A stretch of DNA of 11,635 nucleotides from positions 1 through 11,635 of the forward strand of contig DKUE01000002.1 of NCBI GenBank assembly GCA_002490525.1, written 5' to 3'. The first letter of the stretch is position 1; each line of letters begins with the position of its first letter. The translations under genes and the position numbers were made by a program. The notes below the pieces were generated by a model that was not told the origin of the DNA, made no database searches, and worked only from the letters and a program-made list of their open reading frames with translations. The stretch is from Ruminococcaceae bacterium UBA7212 (GTDB lineage Bacteria; Bacillota; Clostridia; Oscillospirales; Acutalibacteraceae). Positions 1-5,755 of the stretch are shown here, one piece after another.

Positions 1-110
1 GTCTGCTTCGTAATTACGGACCTTGCACCGCCGTCCGCTCGCTCGAAATTCGTAATGCAGTTTTACTTCCGTTTCATCGGTTTACAAAATTAAAACACAA
101 AACCCGAAAT
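1..110. other. Unresolved left-edge segment, probably non-coding
   Basis: No gene can be supported here. On the plus strand, frame 1 stays open from base 1 to a TAA at 91-93 (about 30 codons), so the 3' end of a gene starting outside the window cannot be excluded. The peptide resembles no family I recognise. There is a small palindrome CGTAATTACG near position 9. No tRNA-like fold was seen. Confidence 0.3.
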
Positions 111-139
111 TTGTCAACACTTTATTTTTAGAATTTTTG

Positions 140-148
140 TGGTACAAT
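140..148 (+). promoter_or_regulatory. Extended -10 promoter of the Dabb gene
   Basis: The string TGGTACAAT (140-148) combines a TGN extension with a near-consensus -10 (TACAAT). A good -35 at 17 bp is not visible; TTGTCA at 111-116 is too far upstream. The start codon follows 17 bases later, after an SD GAGGTG at 155-160. The same nonamer precedes the PurF-like gene. Confidence 0.5.
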
Positions 149-165
149 GAAACAGAGGTGATTGT

Positions 166-483
166 ATGCTCAAGCATATTTTGTTCTGGCAGTTTTCCGA
201 TGCAGTAACCGCAGAAAACCGTGCAGAGGTTTTAAAAAAGCTTTCTGATTCCGTAAAAAATTTCGAAGGCAAAATCGACGGGCTTTTGTCCTGCGAAATC
301 GGCGAAAATACAGTCGGGCAGGATTGTGATTTTGTCTTTTATGCGGTTTTCGACTCTTTGGAAGCCATGCAGAAATTTCAAAACCATCCTCTGCATGTTG
401 CACACAAGCAAATGGCGGCGCCGTTTGTAAAAAAACGTTTAGCAGCAGATTATTTCAGCGATTCGCCGCAGAAAAGTCATTAA
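166..483 (+). CDS. Dabb (stress-responsive A/B barrel) domain protein
   Basis: A 105-residue protein that matches the Dabb family over its whole length. It opens with the typical beta strand and histidine (MLKHILFWQF) and carries the mid-protein segment D-C-D-F-V-F-Y-A-V-F-D-S followed by the FQNHPLHVAH stretch (about residues 69-79). Family members are small dimeric alpha+beta barrels; plant and bacterial homologues are linked to stress or to small-molecule binding or catalysis, so a precise reaction cannot be given. The ATG at 166 has SD GAGGTG five bases upstream and a TGGTACAAT promoter element. It appears monocistronic: the next gene starts about 130 bases later behind its own promoter. 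Family assignment is confident, function is not. Confidence 0.8.
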   Translation: MLKHILFWQFSDAVTAENRAEVLKKLSDSVKNFEGKIDGLLSCEIGENTVGQDCDFVFYAVFDSLEAMQKFQNHPLHVAHKQMAAPFVKKRLAADYFSDSPQKSH

Positions 484-498
484 TTTTTCTAAAATCTA

Positions 499-527
499 TT
501 GAATTTTATCGGAAAATATTGTATATT
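499..527 (+). promoter_or_regulatory. Sigma-A-type promoter of the yhhN-mscS-yhcH operon
   Basis: TTGAAT at 499-504, a 17-bp spacer and TATATT at 522-527 form a good housekeeping promoter. Transcription would begin near 534, just before the 539-588 hairpin. This argues that the hairpin is a transcribed leader rather than coding sequence. Confidence 0.6.
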
Positions 528-538
528 ATGTAAAAGAG

Positions 539-588
539 TTTGGCTGAAATCAGATTGGGTAAAACCGCCGCATCAGGTTTCAGCCAAA
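539..588 (+). repeat. 11-bp perfect inverted repeat in the yhhN leader
   Basis: TTTGGCTGAAA (539-549) is the exact reverse complement of TTTCAGCCAAA (578-588), with a 28-base loop. No U-tract follows on the plus strand (A-run instead), so it is not an obvious terminator of incoming transcription. It begins at the predicted transcript start and ends about 24 bases before the preferred GTG start. A related hairpin ends the same operon at 2611-2646; the two share the 13-mer CAGGTTTCAGCCA. Confidence 0.65.
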
Positions 589-611
589 AAAATTATGCTT
601 GGAGTGGTTTT

Positions 612-1304
612 GTGTATTGGGCGTTACTTGTAATCGGTATTCTTGCAACCGTTGTATTTTTGGTGCTTCGCGTCAGGCGCGGCGGCATTGCGGCACTGTA
701 TGCGAAGGCTGTTGCCAGTCTCTGCTTCATCGCCACAGCGGTCGTGGCAACTAACGAGAACCGCGGTTTTCTCGGGTTCGGCTCGTGGATGACCATCGGT
801 CTTGTCTGCGGTCTTTTGGGCGATGTGTGGCTCGACCTCAAATGGATTTACTTACAGGATAAGGATTCTTACTTATATTCAGGCTTTATCTTCTTCCTGC
901 TCGGGCACATTTGTTTCATCACCGCCGTATTTAGCGTAAGCCCTTACACGTCCCTGTCTGTTATCATTGCGGCGGCTGCGGCACTCGTGATTGCCGTTGT
1001 GGCGATTCTTTTGGAAAAACCGCTGAAAATGCGCTACGGGAAATTCAAATGGATTGTATTTCTGTATTCTCTCGCCCTCTCTATGACCATGACCATGGCT
1101 ATGGTCACCGCCGTGCTTACGCACTTCCAATCCATGTGGGTCGTTATGTCTGTCGGGGGACTTCTGTTTTTGCTGTCCGACCTGGTGCTTTCGGGTATGT
1201 ATTTCGGCGAAGGCAAAAATACAAAATTCAATGTCATTCTCAACCATACGCTCTACTATGCCGCACAGTTCATCATGGCGGCAACAGTGCTGTTCGCAGA
1301 ATAA
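612..1304 (+). CDS. YhhN family membrane protein (lysoplasmalogenase-like)
   Basis: A 230-residue polytopic membrane protein of the YhhN/TMEM86 family, with about seven to eight hydrophobic segments. Members with known activity are lysoplasmalogenases that cleave the vinyl-ether bond of lysoplasmalogens, and many anaerobic clostridia make plasmalogens. Visible family features are GDVWLD (Gly70-Asp71, Asp75), LLSD (Ser189-Asp190) and the C-terminal N-H-T-L-Y-Y-x-x-Q segment (about 211-219). A longer reading frame opens at TTG 540, but its extra 24 residues are hydrophilic, lie inside the leader hairpin and have no SD. GTG 612 has GGAG at 601-604 with a 7-base spacer and starts directly in the first membrane helix, so I chose it. 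The stop lies 9 bases before mscS, implying co-translation. Whether the substrate is really a lysoplasmalogen is family inference. Confidence 0.8.
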   Translation: MYWALLVIGILATVVFLVLRVRRGGIAALYAKAVASLCFIATAVVATNENRGFLGFGSWMTIGLVCGLLGDVWLDLKWIYLQDKDSYLYSGFIFFLLGHICFITAVFSVSPYTSLSVIIAAAAALVIAVVAILLEKPLKMRYGKFKWIVFLYSLALSMTMTMAMVTAVLTHFQSMWVVMSVGGLLFLLSDLVLSGMYFGEGKNTKFNVILNHTLYYAAQFIMAATVLFAE

Positions 1305-1313
1305 AGGAAAACC

Positions 1314-2144
1314 ATGGATAAGCTGCATGAAATTCTGAATTATTCCGTAGGCAATTTTACCGTAGGCAAAATTCTCAGCGCGGTAGTCGCTTTCGTCATT
1401 TGCTATCTTTTAATGCGCTTGATTGTTCGCCTTTTGGACCGCTTGCTCACGCGCTTTTCTTTGGATGCCACACTGCAAAAAATTCTGAAAGCGGTCGTTC
1501 GGCTGATTTTGTGGTTTGTCACGGCGATGATTGTGATTGAAACCTTGGGTGTTTCGGTCACTTCACTGCTTGCGGCGTTTTCCGTAGTCGGGTTAGCGGC
1601 ATCGCTCGCTGTGCAGGATTCGCTTTCCAACTGCGCGGGCGGTATTATGATTTTGGTCACCAAACCGTTTAAAATCGGCGATTATGTGGACATTGACGAC
1701 ATCAGCGGCACAGTGGAAATGATTCATTTGATTCACACACGCATTACTACAGTGGACAATAAAATGATTTATGTGCCGAACAGCAAAATCATTGCAACCA
1801 AAATCGTCAATTACACTGCACAGGAATACCGGCGGGTAGATTTGGAAATCTCCGCCTCTTACGATGCGCCTTTGGAAACCGTGCGGGAAGCGTTGCTTGC
1901 CGCCGTACAGACCGTCGGTAGGTTTGAAGAGACGCCCGCGCCTCCCTTTGCCGCCGTGCTTTCCTATGACGACAGCAGTATTCTCTATGTTGTGCGTGCA
2001 TGGGTGAAAACCGCTGACTATTGGGACGCTCGTTTTGCTCTGCTTGCGCAAATCAAAACAGAGTTTGACACCCGCGGCGTGGAAATGACTTACAATCACT
2101 TAAATGTACATATGATTGCGGAAAAAGAGGACACGAACAAATGA
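1314..2144 (+). CDS. mscS: Small-conductance mechanosensitive channel, MscS family
   Basis: A 276-residue protein of the size of E. coli MscS (286). An N-terminal amphipathic segment is followed by membrane helices at about 17-40 and 60-80 and the pore helix at about 84-115. The pore helix carries the family signature G-L-A-A-S-L-A-V-Q-D-S-L-S-N and a Gly-Gly pair. The cytosolic beta domain begins at about 118 (KPFKIGDYV) and contains VPNSKI at about 154-159, the usual MscS beta-domain motif. The alpha/beta vestibule domain runs to the C-terminus. It is an inner-membrane tension-gated osmotic safety valve. SD AAAGGA sits just before ATG 1314, overlapping the end of the YhhN gene. The stop overlaps the next start (ATGA), so the three genes form one operon driven from 499-527. 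Nothing indicates damage. Confidence 0.92.
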   Translation: MDKLHEILNYSVGNFTVGKILSAVVAFVICYLLMRLIVRLLDRLLTRFSLDATLQKILKAVVRLILWFVTAMIVIETLGVSVTSLLAAFSVVGLAASLAVQDSLSNCAGGIMILVTKPFKIGDYVDIDDISGTVEMIHLIHTRITTVDNKMIYVPNSKIIATKIVNYTAQEYRRVDLEISASYDAPLETVREALLAAVQTVGRFEETPAPPFAAVLSYDDSSILYVVRAWVKTADYWDARFALLAQIKTEFDTRGVEMTYNHLNVHMIAEKEDTNK

Positions 2145-2602
2145 TTTTAGACCGTTTGCAAAATTTGCCGCAGTATACAGGTGACAGCCGGATGTTGCTT
2201 TTGGCATATGATTTCATTATGAATTACAAAAAGCATCCGCTGGAATGCGGACGTTACGAACTGGACGAAGACAGATGCTTTGCCTTTGTGCAGAACTATG
2301 AAACCGTGCCGCCGACAAAAGATTATGAAGCGCACGAGCGATATATGGATTTACAGTATATTGTTTCGGGCACGGAGAAAATGTTTTGGGCTTCAAAAGA
2401 AGAGTTGCTTTGTACCGTGCCGCCGGACGCGCAGAAAGACATTGCTTTTTACACGGAAAAAGACGGCGTCGCACCGTGCGCGTTGGTTGTGAAGCCGGAT
2501 GAATTCGCCATATTCTATCCGCAGGAACCGCACAAACCGGGCTGTTTTGCAGATAAACCCGAAGCTGTACGGAAAATCGTTGTCAAAATTCTGATGAAGT
2601 AA
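2141..2602 (+). CDS. YhcH/YjgK/YiaL family (DUF386) sugar-associated protein
   Basis: A 153-residue cupin-fold protein of the YhcH/YjgK/YiaL family (the EbgC relatives). Members accompany sialic-acid, galactoside and other sugar catabolic genes and are thought to act on, or mutarotate, free sugars. The metal-site-like motif is present as Y-E-A-H-E-R-Y-M-D-L-Q (Glu63, His65, Asp70, Gln72), together with the late histidine in PQEPHKPG (His131) and the closing K-I-V-V-K-I strand (about 145-150). ATG 2141 overlaps the mscS stop by 4 bases, so translation is probably coupled. Its pairing with a mechanosensitive channel rather than sugar genes gives no substrate hint. A hairpin and U-tract follow the stop. 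Confidence 0.85.
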   Translation: MILDRLQNLPQYTGDSRMLLLAYDFIMNYKKHPLECGRYELDEDRCFAFVQNYETVPPTKDYEAHERYMDLQYIVSGTEKMFWASKEELLCTVPPDAQKDIAFYTEKDGVAPCALVVKPDEFAIFYPQEPHKPGCFADKPEAVRKIVVKILMK

Positions 2603-2610
2603 ATGAGAAC

Positions 2611-2656
2611 GGCTGGAACAATGTGCTGAAAGCACAGGTTTCAGCCATATTTTTAT
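2611..2656 (+). terminator. Intrinsic terminator with nested hairpin after the yhcH-like gene
   Basis: GGCTGGAAC (2611-2619) pairs with GTTTCAGCC (2638-2646), 9 bp with one G-U. A second hairpin is nested inside: GTGCT/AGCAC with a GAA loop (2623-2635). ATATTTTTAT follows as a modest U-tract. The 3' arm with flanks, CAGGTTTCAGCCA, is identical to 574-586 in the operon leader. Confidence 0.6.
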
Positions 2657-2673
2657 AGAAAGAAGGGATTTCT

Positions 2674-3432
2674 GTGAATGAAACCAAATTTGACGGTAAA
2701 GGTGAAATTTACGCACAGTTTCGTCCGTCTTACCCGCAGGAATGTATTGACGCATTCTTTGCACAACTGCATTTGACAAAAGCAGACGTGTTTGCAGATA
2801 TCGGCGCGGGTACAGGCAAGCTGACACAACTGCTGTTGGAGAAGGGCGGCACGGTTTACGCGGTGGAGCCGAACGCAGACATGCGCAAAATTGCCGAAGA
2901 AAAACTGTCGGCGCTTCCGAATTTTCATTCAGTCAACGGCACGGCAGAGCACACAAGCCTGCCCGACCGCAGTGTTTCCTGTATCACCGCCGCGCAGGCA
3001 TTTCACTGGTTTGACCGCCAGGCATTCCGTAAAGAATGTCAGCGGATTTTAAAGCCGGGCGGTTCGGTGGTCCTGCTTTGGAACAGCCGCGACGGGGCTG
3101 CTGCATTGGTGCAGGAAAACGACCGCCTCAACCGTTTATACTGCCCGCATTTCAAGGGATTTTCGGGCGGCATGCGCGGTGCACAGCAGGACGGCGAATT
3201 TGCCGATTTCTTTGACGGCGGTGATTATCAAACTCTGCAATTCGAGTTTCCGCTGTACTTTGATGAACAGGGGTTTGTGGGAAGGAATCTCTCTGCCTCT
3301 TATGCCCCGAAGCCGACAGATGCGGCATATAACGGTTATGTAGCGGCGCTCCGAGCCCTGTTCGGAAAGTACGCCGAAAACGGAAGACTTTGCATGCCGA
3401 ATTTCACACAGTGTTATATCGGATATGTATAA
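2674..3432 (+). CDS. Class I SAM-dependent methyltransferase
   Basis: A 252-residue Rossmann-fold methyltransferase of the Methyltransf_11 type. Motif I is A-D-I-G-A-G-T-G-K-L (41-50), which binds S-adenosylmethionine, followed by the acidic residue of motif II in VYAVEPN (Glu65). The segment A-A-Q-A-F-H-W-F-D (about 106-114) and the I-L-K-P-G-G-S-V-V-L strand (125-134) are typical of cytosolic small-molecule methyltransferases annotated only at family level. The start is GTG 2674, with SD AGAAGGG (2661-2667) at 6 bases; an ATG at 2678 is out of frame. No separate promoter is clear, so it may depend on read-through of the 2611-2656 terminator. The substrate cannot be deduced. The 3433-3480 spacer shows no terminator hairpin. 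Confidence 0.88.
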   Translation: MNETKFDGKGEIYAQFRPSYPQECIDAFFAQLHLTKADVFADIGAGTGKLTQLLLEKGGTVYAVEPNADMRKIAEEKLSALPNFHSVNGTAEHTSLPDRSVSCITAAQAFHWFDRQAFRKECQRILKPGGSVVLLWNSRDGAAALVQENDRLNRLYCPHFKGFSGGMRGAQQDGEFADFFDGGDYQTLQFEFPLYFDEQGFVGRNLSASYAPKPTDAAYNGYVAALRALFGKYAENGRLCMPNFTQCYIGYV

Positions 3433-3472
3433 AATAATCCCGAAAAAGTTTTAAAATTCTCTGTATTTTTTC

Positions 3473-3501
3473 TTTTCATTTGCCTGATTTTTTGGTACAA
3501 T
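3473..3501 (+). promoter_or_regulatory. Extended -10 promoter of the PurF-like gene
   Basis: TGGTACAAT at 3493-3501 gives an extended -10 (TACAAT 3496-3501). The matching -35, TTTTCA (3473-3478, 17-bp spacer), is weak. No purine-riboswitch or PurBox-like element was recognised in the short leader. Confidence 0.5.
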
Positions 3502-3535
3502 AGATTTTGTAATTTTTTTAGACAGGCGGGATTCT

Positions 3536-4942
3536 ATGGGTGGATTTTTCGGCGTAGCCTCTAAAGAGGATTGCGTTTTTGATTTATTTTTCGGCGTGGA
3601 CTATCACGCGCATTTGGGCACGCGCCGTGCGGGTCTTGCGGTCTATGATGCACAGAACGGCTTTGACAAAGCCATTCATAACATTGAAAACGCGCCGTTT
3701 CGGACAAAATTCGACAAAAATGTCGGTACTATGAAAGGACAGCTCGGCATCGGCTGTATTTCGGATTATGAGGCGCAGCCGATTCTCGTGCGCTCACATC
3801 ACGGTACCTTTGCCATCACCACCGTCGGCAGAATCAATAATGCGGACGAAATCGTAGAAGAAATTATCAAATCCAACACGCACTTCTTTGAAATGCAGAA
3901 CGGTGAAATCAATCCGACGGAATTGGTTGCCGCCATCATCAATCAAAAAGAAAATTTCATTGACGGTATCCGCTATGCGCAGGAGCTGATTGACGGCTCC
4001 ATGAGTATGCTGATTCTTACACCCAAGGGCATTTACGCCGCGCGGGACAAACTCGGCAGAACACCGATTGCCATCGGCGAAAAAGAGGGCAGCTGCTGTG
4101 CGGGTTTTGAAAGCTTTGCCTATTTAAATCTCGGTTACACCGCCGTGCGGGAATTAGGTCCCGGAGAAATTGCCGTGATGACGGCTGACGGCGTAAAAAC
4201 GCTGGTTGCCCCCGGCAAGGATATGAAAATCTGTACGTTTTTGTGGATTTATTACGGGTATCCGTCTTCCTCTTATGAGGGTGTAAGCGTGGAGCAGGTG
4301 CGCTATAACTGCGGCAAGCTGCTGGCACGCAGGGACAATGCACAACCCGATATTGTCGCGGGTATCCCCGATTCAGGTACGGCGCATGCCATCGGCTATG
4401 CCAATGAGGTCGGCATTCCGTTTTCAAGACCGTTCATTAAATACACCCCGACCTGGCCGCGTTCCTTCATGCCGACACAACAGAGCAAGCGCGATTTAAT
4501 TGCCAAAATGAAGCTGATTGCCGTGCATGATTTAATTGAAAACAAAAGCCTGCTGTTAATCGATGATTCCATCGTACGCGGCACGCAAATGCGCGAGACC
4601 ACCGATTTCCTGTATGCAAGCGGTGCAAAAGAGGTGCACATCCGCACCGGTTGCCCGCCGCTCTTATTCGGCTGTAAATATCTCAACTTCTCCCGTTCCA
4701 AATCCGAGATGGAACTGATTACACGCCGCGTGATTCAGGAACTGGAAGACGGTGAAGTTACCGAAGAGGTGCTCCGCGAATACGCTGACCCCGACGGTGA
4801 GAAATATCAAAAAATGGTCGATAAAATTTGCGAAAAACTGCACTTCACCTCCCTGCGGTATCACAGATTGGACGATATGCTGGAAGCTGTCGGTATTGAC
4901 GCAGACAAGCTTTGCACCTACTGCTGGAACGGTAAGGAATAA
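3536..4942 (+). CDS. PurF-like amidophosphoribosyltransferase paralogue lacking the catalytic Cys
   Basis: A 468-residue protein collinear with PurF: an N-terminal class II glutamine-amidotransferase (Ntn) domain (about 1-225) and a C-terminal type I phosphoribosyltransferase domain. The PRPP loop is intact (L-L-I-D-D-S-I-V-R-G-T, about 340-350). Cysteines 233, 380, 460 and 463 occupy the positions of the four [4Fe-4S] ligands of B. subtilis-type PurF. The canonical start C-G-I-x-G is instead M-G-G-F-F-G, so the Cys1 nucleophile is Gly. HRGQE is replaced by HLGTRR (26-31) and the glutamine-binding N-G pair by G-R (98-99). It should therefore not hydrolyse glutamine; it might use free ammonia, another amine, or be regulatory. 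I recall similar MGGFFG proteins annotated as amidophosphoribosyltransferase in other anaerobes. ATG 3536 has SD AGGCGGG at 5 bases. No other purine gene is adjacent. I leave the symbol empty because it is unlikely to be the classical purF. Confidence 0.85.
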   Translation: MGGFFGVASKEDCVFDLFFGVDYHAHLGTRRAGLAVYDAQNGFDKAIHNIENAPFRTKFDKNVGTMKGQLGIGCISDYEAQPILVRSHHGTFAITTVGRINNADEIVEEIIKSNTHFFEMQNGEINPTELVAAIINQKENFIDGIRYAQELIDGSMSMLILTPKGIYAARDKLGRTPIAIGEKEGSCCAGFESFAYLNLGYTAVRELGPGEIAVMTADGVKTLVAPGKDMKICTFLWIYYGYPSSSYEGVSVEQVRYNCGKLLARRDNAQPDIVAGIPDSGTAHAIGYANEVGIPFSRPFIKYTPTWPRSFMPTQQSKRDLIAKMKLIAVHDLIENKSLLLIDDSIVRGTQMRETTDFLYASGAKEVHIRTGCPPLLFGCKYLNFSRSKSEMELITRRVIQELEDGEVTEEVLREYADPDGEKYQKMVDKICEKLHFTSLRYHRLDDMLEAVGIDADKLCTYCWNGKE

Positions 4943-4953
4943 ACCGAAAACAT

Positions 4954-4999
4954 AAACAAGCACGGTTCTTTCCTAAAACGGAAAGAACCGTGCTTGTTT
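4954..4999. terminator. 20-bp perfect hairpin, bidirectional terminator
   Basis: The arms at 4954-4973 and 4980-4999 are perfectly complementary over 20 bp around a 6-base loop (TAAAAC). The AAACAAG/CTTGTTT ends supply U-rich 3' flanks in both directions. It lies between the stop of the PurF-like gene and the convergent small membrane gene, so it can end both transcripts. Confidence 0.85.
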
Positions 5000-5027
5000 C
5001 GTTTCTGCGGTCAGATAACAACTTTGC

Positions 5028-5297
5028 CTATTGCTTCTGCACGCGTTTGCCGAGTGTGTCCGCAAGATACAAACCACCCAAAACAGCGGCGGCGATTAAA
5101 GTGGAATACAGTCGATTCCAGCCGTATTTTGCCTCCAGCGCCCCTGTGGCAAACAGTACGCCCAAAAGCGTCACAACAAATAAAATCAGCAATACGGTCT
5201 TGCATTGCTTTTTTGCCGATTCAAAATAAGACAGCACAAAGGTTAAAAGCACGGATAAAACAGAAAGTCCGATATAGATACATAAAAAAGCTGTCAT
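5028..5297 (-). CDS. Small hypothetical membrane protein, last gene of the SCIFF operon
   Basis: An 89-residue protein with three hydrophobic stretches (about 2-22, 31-53 and 64-80) and a basic C-terminus (GKRVQKQ), consistent with three short membrane helices. I do not recognise a family. It is transcribed in the same direction as scfA-scfB and starts about 50 bases after the Cys-rich hypothetical gene, so it is probably the distal gene of that operon. Its SD is weak (AAAGG about 11 bases before ATG). It ends about 28 bases from the bidirectional terminator. SCIFF loci often lie beside small membrane proteins or Sec translocase genes, so a role near the membrane or in export is possible, but this is inference only. 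Confidence 0.6.
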   Translation of the reverse strand: MTAFLCIYIGLSVLSVLLTFVLSYFESAKKQCKTVLLILFVVTLLGVLFATGALEAKYGWNRLYSTLIAAAVLGGLYLADTLGKRVQKQ

Positions 5298-5347
5298 TTT
5301 TAAATACGCCTTTCTGTGAAAACTATGTGTGTAAAATCTGTACAGCG

Positions 5348-5740
5348 CTATATTTCCTCAAAGAAAAAACAGTTACCGTCCAAACAAAGATTATCCCGAT
5401 AGCTTTTCAAATCGGTATCTTTCATATCGTCTTCATTATGCACGCAGTAAATGCATTTTGTTTCAATCAAATCACTTAATCGTGCATCATATTCCGCCTT
5501 GGATAAAACATGAATTTCCTCTTCCTCTACGGTGTGTACCCCGGAAAAATTCACATATGTATAGGTTTTTTCCTCTTCAATATAATACGGCGGCACACAA
5601 TTTTTTGTATCATAGCGATACAAGGGAATAAAACGCCCTTTTGCAGCATTGACCAACTGCATAAAGGCCATCAGCGAGGTAATCCTCTCCGGATATTGAT
5701 ATACCGTTATTTCGTCCACACGCAAAACTTTAATCTTCAT
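5348..5740 (-). CDS. Hypothetical protein with C-terminal four-cysteine motif
   Basis: A 130-residue soluble-looking protein with no signal peptide or membrane segment. The first 90 residues are unrecognised and rich in beta-type residues and acidic runs (E-E-E-E at about 72-75). The C-terminus contains Cys96-x2-Cys99 and, 19 residues later, Cys119-x4-Cys124, arranged like a zinc or Fe-S ligand set; a fifth cysteine is at 48. ATG 5740 has SD AAAGGA with about a 7-base spacer, only 15 bases after the scfB stop, so the two are almost certainly co-transcribed. That placement suggests a role tied to the SCIFF peptide or its maturase. No family is claimed. Confidence 0.65.
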   Translation of the reverse strand: MKIKVLRVDEITVYQYPERITSLMAFMQLVNAAKGRFIPLYRYDTKNCVPPYYIEEEKTYTYVNFSGVHTVEEEEIHVLSKAEYDARLSDLIETKCIYCVHNEDDMKDTDLKSYRDNLCLDGNCFFFEEI

Positions 5741-5755
5741 GTAACTATCCTTTTT

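Noticed and set aside
1..93. Possible 3' end of a plus-strand gene
   Set aside because: Only about 30 open codons without a recognisable family; cannot be told from chance.
540..611. TTG 540 as the start of the YhhN protein
   Set aside because: No SD; the added 24 residues are hydrophilic and coincide with the leader inverted repeat; GTG 612 has GGAG at the right distance.
879..1328. 149-codon minus-strand frame opposite the YhhN gene
   Set aside because: It is His/Arg-rich with no SD, a typical shadow of the hydrophobic plus-strand gene.
4994..5479. 161-codon plus-strand frame opposite the small membrane gene
   Set aside because: Composition is not protein-like, it spans two opposite-strand genes with proper starts, and it begins inside the terminator.
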